From: Haloarcula sp. CBA1129
GTDB taxonomy: Archaea > Halobacteriota > Halobacteria > Halobacteriales > Haloarculaceae
Direction: 5' to 3'
NCBI RefSeq assembly: GCF_008729015.1
Contig: NZ_RKSM01000001.1
Span: 930,001 to 994,000 of the forward strand
DNA length: 64,000 nt
Under the pieces are notes generated by a model that worked only from the letters and a program-made list of their open reading frames with translations, made no database searches and had not been told where the DNA came from. A program made the translations under genes and the position numbers. This document shows positions 25,254 through 32,573 of this stretch, piece after piece. The number at the start of each line of letters is the position of its first letter. Within the stretch, counting starts at the first letter, position 1.

Positions 25254-25775
25254 CTATTTACCGATAGATTTCTGATACAGTACCAACTCAAATGTCACAC
25301 CCTCAAAACTGAGGGACATTTCTTGCTCCAGTTGGAAGCCGAGGCTCTCGTAGAACCCACGTGCGACATTGTTCTCGGCACCGGTATCAAGGATCAACCG
25401 TTCGTATCCGTCGTGTCGCGCACGCTGTTCAAGCTCGTGGTAGAGAGCACTCCCAACCTCCTGTCCGTGATATTCGGGGTCAACACGCATCCGTGTTAGT
25501 TCAGCAGTTTGGGAATCAACGTGAATGAACTCCTCTTTCCACTCGCTTGGTGTTGCGTAAGCACCCATACCGACGATGGTGCCTTCTACAACACCGACAA
25601 GAAACTCACCGTCATTGTCAAGGTAGTTGGTTTGGACATCTCGGAGATCTTTATCTGGAATCTCTGGCTCGTACTCTGGTGTTGTGGCCATCGCAACGTC
25701 GTTCAACTCGCGGATACGCTCGCCATCACCGGATTGAAACCGACGAACATCGGTGGAGTCGTGTTTCTCAGACAT
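25254..25775 (-). CDS. GNAT-family N-acetyltransferase, 173 aa (cargo gene)
   Basis: Classical GNAT fold: an N-terminal strand and helix (FQSGDGERIRELNDVAM), strands 4-5 (GEFLVGVVEGTIVGMGAYAT), the acetyl-CoA loop MRVDPEYHGQEVGSALYHEL (motif A, Q-x-x-G-x-G/A with VG here) and the C-terminal NNVARGFYESLGFQLE motif. It transfers an acetyl group from acetyl-CoA to an unknown amine. It stops about 8 bases before the 5' edge of repeat copy 4, in the same orientation, so it is the cargo between copies 5 and 4. AT-rich promoter at 25778-25800. Confidence 0.92.
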   Translation of the reverse strand: MSEKHDSTDVRRFQSGDGERIRELNDVAMATTPEYEPEIPDKDLRDVQTNYLDNDGEFLVGVVEGTIVGMGAYATPSEWKEEFIHVDSQTAELTRMRVDPEYHGQEVGSALYHELEQRARHDGYERLILDTGAENNVARGFYESLGFQLEQEMSLSFEGVTFELVLYQKSIGK

Positions 25776-25918
25776 AGATAATATCTAGAATCAAATCGGA
25801 TTAAAATGACTGATAGAGTCACGGACCGTCTTTCATCTTCCTGTTGGAATCATTCAGTATGCACACGTACTGACCTGCCGTTTCTGCGCCCTGCCGGTGA
25901 AAAGATTCATACCACCGT

Positions 25919-26098
25919 TCAAATCCGGCGCATCGTCGTCACGACCTCCCTGCCAGTCACACGCCACTGACACCCGTTCCAGACAGCCTCGATGCGCTCG
26001 AAGCTACCGTCCGACTGCGGCTCAAACTCGATCTTCCGCTTCGGTCCTCGCACGGGCTCGTACACGAAGCCCTTCACGTCGGCGACGGTCTCACTCAT
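25919..26098 (-). CDS. Repeat-borne protein B, copy 5, 59 aa
   Basis: ATG at 26098. MSETVADVKGFVYEPVRG to TTMRRI with EFEPQSDGSF in the middle. It is open throughout and overlaps the end of gene A by ATGA. Confidence 0.75.
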   Translation of the reverse strand: MSETVADVKGFVYEPVRGPKRKIEFEPQSDGSFERIEAVWNGCQWRVTGREVVTTMRRI

Positions 26099-26319
26099 GC
26101 TTCCACCGCCCGAACAAGATCACCGACCAGCGACCCGCCGACGTGCGGGCCGATGTCCCAGCCACGCTCTGAGCGCGTGTATTCACACCACTCAGAAAGC
26201 GTCTCGAAGGGTGTATCGACCAGCTCGACTTTCTCAGCGTCGCCATCAGCTGCGACAACTGCCACGGCGAACTCGTAGTTGTCCCAGTAGTGGGCTGCAC
26301 CCTCGCCGTCGACGCCCAA
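26095..26319 (-). CDS. Repeat-borne protein A, copy 5, start uncertain
   Basis: The frame is open from a TGA just outside the repeat through CTDRPARELLTQGRPLFL and GVDGEGAAHYWDNYEF to GDLVRAVEA. There is no ATG or GTG. The listed start is a TTG at 26319; an earlier non-standard start within the repeat edge is possible. Compared with copy 1 it lacks the first 10 or so residues. Coding potential is intact but expression is uncertain. Confidence 0.55.
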   Translation of the reverse strand: MGVDGEGAAHYWDNYEFAVAVVAADGDAEKVELVDTPFETLSEWCEYTRSERGWDIGPHVGGSLVGDLVRAVEA

Positions 26320-26375
26320 GAAGAGCGGTCGGCCCTGGGTGAGTAGTTCGCGGGCGGGTCGGTCAGTACAGGCAG

Positions 26376-26594
26376 TTATTCCTCACCATGTGAATCCATG
26401 TATCGGAGAACAAGCCAAATAGGGATTATATTTGCAAGTATGAGGAATAAGATGCCAGCCACCCAATTCACATTTGAGATATACTCATATACACCACCCA
26501 TAGCGCCTCTTGTGGCTATTAGGAGAAGTACAAGAAGTGCGAAGATCAAAATAAAGCTAAGTCCCTTTCTTGAGTGCAGATTACCTGTCTCCAT
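26376..26594 (-). CDS. Small membrane protein, 72 aa (cargo gene)
   Basis: METGNLHSRKGLSFILIF, then two strongly hydrophobic helices (residues ~13-27 and ~43-62) joined by GAMGGVYEYISNVNW, ending LRYMDSHGEE. It stops 6 bases before the 5' edge of repeat copy 5, same orientation. No family recognised. Lower GC than the repeats around it, so cargo and repeat have different histories. Confidence 0.75.
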   Translation of the reverse strand: METGNLHSRKGLSFILIFALLVLLLIATRGAMGGVYEYISNVNWVAGILFLILANIIPIWLVLRYMDSHGEE

Positions 26595-26702
26595 ATTATA
26601 GAAATTTGACCTATTGTCGAATAGTTCTTTGCCTATTTAGTGCGCACGCGTACTGACCAGTCGGTTCTGACTCTTCGCGGTGAAAACAAGCTGACCCAAG
26701 AT

Positions 26703-26885
26703 TCAAATCCGGCGCATCGTCGTCACGACTTCCCGCCCAGTCACACGCCACTGACACCCGTTCCAGACGGCCTCGATGCGTTCGAAACTACCATCGCTCC
26801 GTGGTTCGAACTCAATCCTCCGCTTGGGACCACGGACAGGTTCATACACGAAGCCCTTCGCCTCGGCGACCGACACCTCGCTCAT
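26703..26885 (-). CDS. Repeat-borne protein B, copy 6, 60 aa
   Basis: ATG at 26885. MSEVSVAEAKGFVYEPVRG, one residue longer at the N-terminus than most copies (like copy 3), then RIEFEPRSDGSF to TTMRRI. Open throughout. Confidence 0.75.
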   Translation of the reverse strand: MSEVSVAEAKGFVYEPVRGPKRRIEFEPRSDGSFERIEAVWNGCQWRVTGREVVTTMRRI

Positions 26886-27106
26886 GCTTCCACCGTCCGC
26901 ACGAGATCGTCGACGAGCGACCCACCGACGTGCGGCCCAACGTCCCACCCCCGCTCTGAGCGCGTGTATCCGAACCACTCCGAAAGCGTCTCAAAGGGCG
27001 TCGCCGCCAGCTCGACCGTCTCGGCGTCGCCATCAGCCGCCACAACAGCGACGGCGAACTCGTAGCTGTCCCAGTAATGCGCTGCACCCTCGCCGTCGAC
27101 GCCCAA
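26882..27106 (-). CDS. Repeat-borne protein A, copy 6, start uncertain
   Basis: The frame reads GVDGEGAAHYWDSYEFAVAV to VDDLVRTVEA without interruption. It has no ATG; TTG at 27106 is the listed start. It has YTRSERGWDVGPHVGG where other copies have GWDIGPHVGG. It overlaps gene B by ATGA. Confidence 0.55.
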   Translation of the reverse strand: MGVDGEGAAHYWDSYEFAVAVVAADGDAETVELAATPFETLSEWFGYTRSERGWDVGPHVGGSLVDDLVRTVEA

Positions 27107-27158
27107 GAAGAGTGGCCGGCCTTGGGTGAGTCGTTCGCGACTGGACGGTCAGTACAGA

Positions 27159-27350
27159 TCACCCACTGATCAGGACCAGTAACCCGGCGACTGCGCAAAG
27201 TACGCCTAATCCCCGGAAGAACGTCTTTGTACTGGCGGACGCAGAACCCTCGTTGACAGCCCCAAAGAACCAAAACTGAAGAGTCACTTCGGGCCAAATC
27301 GCTCCAGTGAGACCGGCCACGAATAAGAGGACCCCTGCAATGGCCTGCAT
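27159..27350 (-). CDS. Small membrane protein, 63 aa (cargo gene)
   Basis: MQAIAGVLLFVAGLTGAIW begins a first helix. A short outside loop (PEVTLQFWFFGAVNEGSASA) and a second helix (FFRGLGVLCAVAGLLVLISG) reach the C-terminus. It stops 3 bases before the 5' edge of repeat copy 6. No family recognised; unrelated in sequence to the neighbouring membrane cargo. Confidence 0.75.
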   Translation of the reverse strand: MQAIAGVLLFVAGLTGAIWPEVTLQFWFFGAVNEGSASASTKTFFRGLGVLCAVAGLLVLISG

Positions 27351-27404
27351 ATCGTGGACTGCTACCCATCAGATAGTATTTTTTGTGGTCATCAATCCGC
27401 ACGC

Positions 27405-27763
27405 GTACTGACCAGTCGGTTCTAACTCTTCGCGGTGAAAACAAGCTGCTCCAAAATTCAAATCCGCCGCATCGTCGTCACGACCTCCCGTCCAGTGACC
27501 CGCCACTGACAGCCGGTCCAGACGGCCTCGATGCGCTCGAACTCACCATCGCTCACCCACGCTCCGAGCGCGTGTATTCGCACCACTCAGCAAGCGTCTC
27601 AAACGGCGTATCAACCAACTCAACTTTCTCGCCGTCGCCATTGGCTGCGACAACAGCGACGGCGAACTCGTAGCTATCCCAGTAATGCGATACGCCGTCG
27701 CCGTCGACGCCAAGGAAGAGCGGCCGGCCTTGGGCGAGTAGTTCGCGACTGGGCGGTCAGTAC
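27405..27763 (-). repeat. Dispersed A-B repeat, copy 7, internally deleted
   Basis: Begins (minus strand) with GTACTGACC at 27763-27755 and ends with GGTCAGTAC at 27413-27405, then GCGTGCGGA. It is 359 bases instead of ~500: the end of A and the start of B are fused where AGCGAT occurs at both sides in the copy 2 sequence, pointing to a microhomology deletion. Confidence 0.85.
27458..27752 (-). pseudogene. Fused A/B remnant, copy 7
   Basis: Gene A reads GVDGDGVSHYWDSYEF to YTRSERG and then meets the same TGA as copy 2. The sequence passes straight into the second half of B (EFERIEAVW region) because about 140 bases are missing. Neither gene can be made. Confidence 0.8.
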
Positions 27764-27802
27764 AAGGTATTCATCCAGAACTAGCGGAATAGGTAACGAT
27801 GC

Positions 27803-27961
27803 TCAGCTTGGTGTCTGCCTATGTTCTTCATCGTCTCCAAGTAGCCAATAAAGTGCCAAACCCAGTACTGCTTCAAGTGGGCCGAGGAACACTGCCACGA
27901 GTAAAAAGAGGAAGTACACGATCATACCGAATATGCTCTCGGTGGAAGGGCTAGTGTCCAT
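27803..27961 (-). CDS. Small membrane protein, 52 aa (cargo gene)
   Basis: ATG at 27961 gives MDTSPSTESIFGMIVYF. One long or two short hydrophobic helices (MIVYFLFLLVAVFLG and LEAVLGLALYWLLG) then an acidic/basic tail GDDEEHRQTPS. It ends about 40 bases before repeat copy 7, same orientation. First gene of the minus-strand array. No family recognised. Confidence 0.65.
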   Translation of the reverse strand: MDTSPSTESIFGMIVYFLFLLVAVFLGPLEAVLGLALYWLLGDDEEHRQTPS

Positions 27962-29094
27962 ATCTACAAGTCCAGTTGTTGGATTATAGAATCTTCGGGG
28001 CAATAGATTCGCACACCCACTGACCGGCTGTTTCAGCAGCCAAGTGAGTAAAGAAACCGTATGCACAGCAACTGATAGAGTCTCAAGTGGATCGCAAACG
28101 TGGGTCTGCCGGCCGGGCTGAAACAAATGGAAGCGCGGTGTGTCGTGACAGCGCGCGACGCCACTGACAGACTCCCGCTGGTCGTCTGTCGTGTCCTCGT
28201 TCGCTGGCGCTCACTCGGACGACGGGGCGCTGCGCTCGGCGCTGTCGCGCGCCTCACGCCGGTCCAATCGTGCCTGCAGTGGCGGGCGCGATCCCCACTG
28301 GAGATCGGACAGTTCCTCGGCTGAGTGGCACACTAAATTACGAGTATAATGTCGAATGAAAGGAATATCTATCAGAAGTGTTGCGATTCGAATACAAAGC
28401 TCCGGATACAGTGGTGTGTCCTCCAGTTGTTGATCGACGAGCTGAGTTCGGTGCGGCGTCGGCATGGGTCTGCCCCGAGCGTGGGTCTGCCAGCTCTGGC
28501 TCAGTTCGGGTGGGAGTATGATCGGCGTGGCCTCGACGTCGACGGGCCGGCGACGTGCGTGGCACAGTGGACTCGCATGACACTCGGTGGGGCTGGCCGA
28601 CCGTGTGCAGGTCACGATTGGACTTCGGGGAACAAGTTGGCACCTATTTACATTCCAACATATCCTGCTGGGACTGAGTGGGCGGGCTTCTCGCGATCCG
28701 AAGTCCGTCGTTCGTCACTGGTCCTTATGTTCTATTCCTTATGTCTCACTGTTTCCAGCGGTCGCCTCGCGACTGAATCTCTGGAGGACAAGATAAAGAG
28801 TGTAACTAATCGGGGGGTGTCGGTGAATTATACCCATGCCGTCTTGCGATTTGGACTTTGTTCAGTCAACGGCGGTAATTCACTGGTGGTGATTCAGACC
28901 GGGCGAAAACCGCTGCCGTCTTGCGATTTCAGTGATGTAACAGTAGGAATAAAGATAAGTAATAGAATTTGATAGAAACGGGGATAGAAATTCCGGGTGT
29001 CCACTCTTACCGGCGGGGTAGAAAGAGTCACAGGCGCAGAACAGCACAAAAGTATTGGATATTCTATATGCAGACGACAGGTTCACAACGGGGA
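27962..29094. other. About 1.1 kb without a supportable gene
   Basis: Frames here are basic or Cys/Ser-rich and unlike native proteins. It contains the second GC-rich repeat (28212-28294) and a 16-base word TGCCGTCTTGCGATTT occurring twice (28837 and 28914). Otherwise nothing recognised. Confidence 0.4.
28212..28294 (+). repeat. GC-rich 83-base dispersed repeat, copy 2
   Basis: Matches 20079-20161 in the same orientation with scattered differences (e.g. GGGGCGCTGCG for GGGACGCTCCG). It lies just beyond the minus-strand cassette array, while copy 1 lies inside the island. Confidence 0.75.
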
Positions 29095-30822
29095 CTACAT
29101 AAACTCAGATACGTCGCGTCCCTCTTCTCTTGACTCAGTTTCGTCCCGCTCTTCAGTCTCGGTTGAGTCTCCCTCTGGATCTGATTCAGTGGGTGATTCA
29201 CCGCCTTCCTGCTCGGCAGATTCCGTCCCGCCTAAGCTGGGGCCTGGGTCCGACTCAGAGAAGAGTCCTCCAGTGTTGTTGTCGGACTGCTGGTCGTGAC
29301 TGCCACCGTCGAACTCATCTTCATTATCTGATAGGTCCGGGTGGTCCGTGTCCGGTGACGTAACGGCAGTGTTTGCTGTTGTCTGGTCGAGTAGATCACT
29401 CGAATCGTCGTCGCTCAACCCATCCGTCACGTCGACGGTTGGCTCAACTTCGGGGCCACGATCCGGGCCACTATCTCTGGGCTCACCGTCGTCGGTCTCA
29501 CCAGTTGACCCACGGAATATATCGTCGAGTTGCGCACGAGTGAACGAGAACCAGCTGTCACTCTCGATGTCGGTGTCATCTTTCGTGGGCTCTGGCTCCG
29601 AACTGCCCGGCGACTCCGCACCCTGTGCCGGAAGGCTGTCGCGAACGTCGGCCAGTTCGTAGGACCGTCCGAGGACCCACGTCGTCCGAGAGACAGCAAC
29701 GCACTCACCGGGCTGGAAGTCTCGAAGCAGCCCAGATGTGACCGGTGTTTTGTCCTTCTCTTTGTACGTGTCCCGAGCCTGCGTTCGTGGGTTCTCATCG
29801 CGTCCCTGGTGACTCATCGACACCATCTCAGAGCGATCATACTGACGGCTTTCGCCGAGTTCGTCAAGGATGAAGTCCGTCGACTCGCTGTCACCCGGCC
29901 CGAAGTACACGCCTTGCGGGCAGTTGCCGACAATCCCAGAGATCGTACTGTACGTGTCCTTGAGTTGGCCGATTGTCTGGACGCCGACCAGTGCCCGTGC
30001 TTTGTGTTTCCGGCCCCGAGCCGTGAGGTTCGTCACTTGGGTCAGTGCCAGCAGCGCGTCAATCTCGTCGAGGATGTGGACCGTCGGGTTCGAGGCGTTC
30101 ATCGCATACCGGATCGACCAGTCTACGAGCAGTTGATACATCGGCCCGAGCGTTTCCAGTTCCGTCGGATTCGAGTCGATGATGAGGACCCGACCCTCTG
30201 GATTCTCGATGTATTCTTGCAGGGAGAACTCCCCATACTCTCCGAAGTCGCCAGTGAAGACAGGATCGACGTTCTCCTTGATTGTCTGGTAGACGTTCTG
30301 TGCGCCTTTTCCCTTGTCAGGGTCAATGTGGCCCGAGTCCAGTCGGTCGAACTCGTCAAGCGATTTCTTGAGCGCGATATGGCCCTCGTTGAGTAGCGAG
30401 ACGATATCGGCGTGACAGAGCGCGTGACGGCGATTGTTCTTTTGTGCGCTGAGATGGAGGTACATTAGCATCTCCGCGAACGTCTGTTTGGCCGGCCGGT
30501 GGAACGGGTCATGACCATCGGCTTCGCCGAAGATCGCGCCGGCGACCTCACGGAAATCCGACTCTGAGTCAGCGTCTGTGAAGAGGTTCCAGACTACGTC
30601 GCTATCTTCGTGGCGGATGCGCTGAACCTCAAAGCCCAACTCCTCGTAGAACGCTTGGAAGTCCTCGCCGGTATCGTGAGCAACGACTGCTGTGTCGCTG
30701 TAGTACGGGAACTGGTAGGCCAACAGTTTCATCATCGACGTCTTCCCGCTTCCAGTCTCGCCCACGACGGCGGTGGAGACATCTTGATCGAGCGTGAACG
30801 GGAGTTCTGCGTCTAACAACAC
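29095..30822 (-). CDS. VirD4/TraG-like conjugative coupling ATPase, 575 aa
   Basis: Begins at GTG 30822. Walker A GETGSGKTSMM is at residues 21-31 and Walker B VHILDEIDALL at about 247-257. The intervening region and TARGRKHKARALVGVQTIGQ (sensor/TraM-binding-like loop) fit type IV coupling proteins that pump DNA into a conjugation channel. No N-terminal membrane segment is present, so membrane contact would need a partner. Residues ~400-575 are a very acidic, Ser/Asp-rich disordered tail. No other conjugation genes lie in the window: an orphan or the edge of a larger system. Confidence 0.85.
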   Translation of the reverse strand: MLLDAELPFTLDQDVSTAVVGETGSGKTSMMKLLAYQFPYYSDTAVVAHDTGEDFQAFYEELGFEVQRIRHEDSDVVWNLFTDADSESDFREVAGAIFGEADGHDPFHRPAKQTFAEMLMYLHLSAQKNNRRHALCHADIVSLLNEGHIALKKSLDEFDRLDSGHIDPDKGKGAQNVYQTIKENVDPVFTGDFGEYGEFSLQEYIENPEGRVLIIDSNPTELETLGPMYQLLVDWSIRYAMNASNPTVHILDEIDALLALTQVTNLTARGRKHKARALVGVQTIGQLKDTYSTISGIVGNCPQGVYFGPGDSESTDFILDELGESRQYDRSEMVSMSHQGRDENPRTQARDTYKEKDKTPVTSGLLRDFQPGECVAVSRTTWVLGRSYELADVRDSLPAQGAESPGSSEPEPTKDDTDIESDSWFSFTRAQLDDIFRGSTGETDDGEPRDSGPDRGPEVEPTVDVTDGLSDDDSSDLLDQTTANTAVTSPDTDHPDLSDNEDEFDGGSHDQQSDNNTGGLFSESDPGPSLGGTESAEQEGGESPTESDPEGDSTETEERDETESREEGRDVSEFM

Positions 30823-30825
30823 GTT

Positions 30826-30839
30826 CTATTCCAGAATAG
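30826..30839. promoter_or_regulatory. 14-base palindrome before the coupling ATPase
   Basis: CTATTCCAGAATAG: arms CTATTC/GAATAG around a 2-base centre, 3 bases upstream of the GTG at 30822. It overlaps the expected ribosome-site or leader position, so a bound protein could block expression. Inference from symmetry only. Confidence 0.45.
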
Positions 30840-30882
30840 TTTGCTATTCGTGCTCTTCAGCCAGCGGCGAGACGCCATCTGA

Positions 30883-30923
30883 TTAACCAACAAATATTTG
30901 ATGACAGGCGCTCTGTTGGTTAA
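30883..30923. repeat. Inverted repeat TTAACCAACA/TGTTGGTTAA
   Basis: Perfect 10-base arms with a 21-base AT-rich loop, 60-100 bases upstream of the coupling ATPase. It could be an operator, an attachment remnant or a terminator-like hairpin. Confidence 0.5.
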
Positions 30924-31336
30924 CACGAGGCGCTCTTGTGTAGAACTGTGGAAAGACGCAGTAGCGTCCTTGTAAGCGTATTTTCTCCACCAAGCAGAAT
31001 CTGTCGGCATGGGCCTTCTCAACGGATTATAAGCTGATTGTGCTCAGCAGCGATCATCGTCATTCCGCAGCTTTGCATAAGAGCGATACGAGGCGACCGC
31101 CGACATCTCACGAGCCACCGACGCCGCCGGCGGAGCTCCTGACAGAGATCGTCACCACACTCACCAGTTGTGTTCAGACCAAGTCAAGCACGTCGCACAT
31201 GACCCCGAAAAGCTCGCGCGGTCCGCCCTGAAGGGGAAGTGGGGTATCAAATCGGCTTGCCCCGATCAACAGTCGGGAAAAGGTTCTTATGCTGGAACCG
31301 ATTTTTTTATAATAGACGCGACTTGAGGATCCTACG
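30924..31336. other. Gene-free stretch
   Basis: No gene supported. A plus-strand frame near 31160-31250 (VKHVAHDPEKLARSALKGKW) has a native look but lacks a start and ends soon; possibly a remnant. AT-rich tract at 31300-31320 precedes the 34-residue frame. Confidence 0.35.
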
Positions 31337-31441
31337 ATGATGTTCCAAGAACAACTCCGCTCAATAGAAGAGCGATACGACGTAAGCGAGAGTGAATATG
31401 CCCGGGAGCTCGGGCGCACCGTCGCGGACCTGCAAGACTAA
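31337..31441 (+). CDS. Possible 34-aa helical protein
   Basis: MMFQEQLRSIEERYDV and SEYARELGRTVADLQD then TAA. All helix-forming, acidic, with a promoter-like AT tract 20-40 bases upstream. It ends 5 bases before the end of the convergent Doc-like gene. Its second half (SESEYARELGRTVADLQ) resembles a helix-turn-helix or short antitoxin piece. Could be a remnant. Confidence 0.4.
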   Translation: MMFQEQLRSIEERYDVSESEYARELGRTVADLQD

Positions 31442-31446
31442 CGCGG

Positions 31447-32094
31447 TTATTCTGCCTCTTCGAGGAACGAGACGAATTCCGCTTTTCCGTTACCATCGGT
31501 AGTAATGAGTTCGTCGTGCCCAGCACGCGTGACAGATTTAGTAAGGAAGTTCGTACAGAGTTCGGTGTGGAGCTCTCCATAATGCTCGTACGCTTCTGAA
31601 CGGGTGGAATCTAGGTCGTACTCTGCCAGAACGATCTCAATACCATTTTTCCGCAGCACGGTGTCACACCCCCATTCAGCAAGCAACGAGAATGCTGTCG
31701 TATTCCGCCGAACCGTGAGGAGCCGTTTCGACTCGGTAATGTACTCGTTGACCCACGACTTCCAATCGTACTCTTCAGTCGCAAAGTCCGGAAATGAGAA
31801 CCCGGTTTCGATGCTCTCCAGATACCACTGAGCTATACTGATCGACGTCCGGTGATTCGCATTGGGCAACGCGTGTTTCAGAATAAGCGTAGACATTAGC
31901 TGCCCTGCAACATCAACGGCGGTTCCACTCCAATCAACACGTGCGATAGCGTCAGGAATCCGCTCCAACTCGATTTGCTTGTAAATTTCGAGCTTCGCTT
32001 CCTCTTCGAGCTCTTTCTCCTCAATGATTTCCTCGAAGATCTGAAGCAACCGAACCGTAATCATCCGGTCCTGTGGCGACATTTCATCAAGCAC
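31447..32094 (-). CDS. Doc/Fic-like protein with uncertain start
   Basis: 215 residues from GTG 32094. The segment LKHALPNANHRTSI resembles the Doc/Fic catalytic loop H-x-F/L-x-x-x-N-x-x-R. It is degenerate relative to HPFxxGNGR but close to the Doc form HxFxxANKR. The frame stays open and native-looking for ~30 more codons upstream (KEFFVLYTNRGASGTVGDLD) with no start codon before a TAA, so the original start seems to have been lost. The region upstream belongs to another gene, pointing to a recombination joint near 32200. Confidence 0.55.
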   Translation of the reverse strand: MLDEMSPQDRMITVRLLQIFEEIIEEKELEEEAKLEIYKQIELERIPDAIARVDWSGTAVDVAGQLMSTLILKHALPNANHRTSISIAQWYLESIETGFSFPDFATEEYDWKSWVNEYITESKRLLTVRRNTTAFSLLAEWGCDTVLRKNGIEIVLAEYDLDSTRSEAYEHYGELHTELCTNFLTKSVTRAGHDELITTDGNGKAEFVSFLEEAE

Positions 32095-32252
32095 ATCTTC
32101 AAACTCGTCGTCAAGATCCCCGACCGTCCCACTCGCCCCACGATTCGTATACAGTACAAAGAACTCCTTAGCGTTCGGATCGTCCCTCGCGCACTCGGAG
32201 GACAGTTATCGAACATCAGGCCCGTGAGACGCGCCTCAACGGAGATGATAGT

Positions 32253-32573
32253 ATGGCAGTATCCAATACCACCGACCCAGAACCGACGACAATTGCCGTC
32301 GTGACGATTCGAATCCCCTGCGGCGCAGATGGGGACCTCGTCACTGACGCTGAGAAGCGTCTCTCGCGGCCCGAAACTATCGATGGCGTCACGGTTGACG
32401 AACTGAATAGTATCGAGCCACAGCTGTCGGCCACGCTCATCACCGTCGAAATTACGGTCCGGTGGGCTACGGCGATTGGCGAGGAGGAGATCAGAGACAG
32501 ACTGGCTGGTGTCTCAGGACTTGAGTCAGTTAAACGGATTAGTCGGATCACGGGGCAGATTATTCCGACGTGA
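32253..32573 (+). CDS. Hypothetical protein, 106 aa
   Basis: MAVSNTTDPEPTTIAVVTI begins a strand-rich domain with VDELNSIEPQLSATLITVEI and a helix EEEIRDRLAGVSGLESVKRI. The beta-alpha-beta pattern resembles small ferredoxin-like or regulatory folds; not recognised. Its 3' end overlaps the end of trxB (convergent, 14 bases). Confidence 0.65.
   Translation: MAVSNTTDPEPTTIAVVTIRIPCGADGDLVTDAEKRLSRPETIDGVTVDELNSIEPQLSATLITVEITVRWATAIGEEEIRDRLAGVSGLESVKRISRITGQIIPT

Larger units (their letters stand above)
25867..26369 (-). repeat. Dispersed A-B repeat, copy 5
   Basis: Begins (minus strand) with GTACTGACC at 26369-26361 and ends with GGTCAGTAC at 25875-25867, then GTGTGCATAC. Genes A and B are both open. 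The 3' tail is the most diverged among the minus copies (AAAAGATTCATACCACC instead of AAAACAAGCTGACCC). Confidence 0.88.
26650..27155 (-). repeat. Dispersed A-B repeat, copy 6
   Basis: Begins (minus strand) with GTACTGACC at 27155-27147 and ends with GGTCAGTAC at 26658-26650, then GCGTGCGCAC. Genes A and B are both open. Confidence 0.88.

Noticed and set aside
7457-27763. Naming the A-B repeat an insertion sequence
   Set aside because: Neither gene resembles a transposase or recombinase, and no target duplication is visible. Called a repeat until mobility is shown.
28837-28929. TGCCGTCTTGCGATTT twice, 77 bases apart, CRISPR-like at first sight
   Set aside because: Only two copies, no third repeat on either side, no cas gene anywhere in the window. 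Recorded as a chance or remnant direct repeat.
28349-28972. A 207-codon plus-strand frame in the gap before the coupling ATPase
   Set aside because: Not acidic, no domain pattern, no plausible promoter. It covers gene-free DNA that also has long frames on the other strand, as GC-rich DNA often does.
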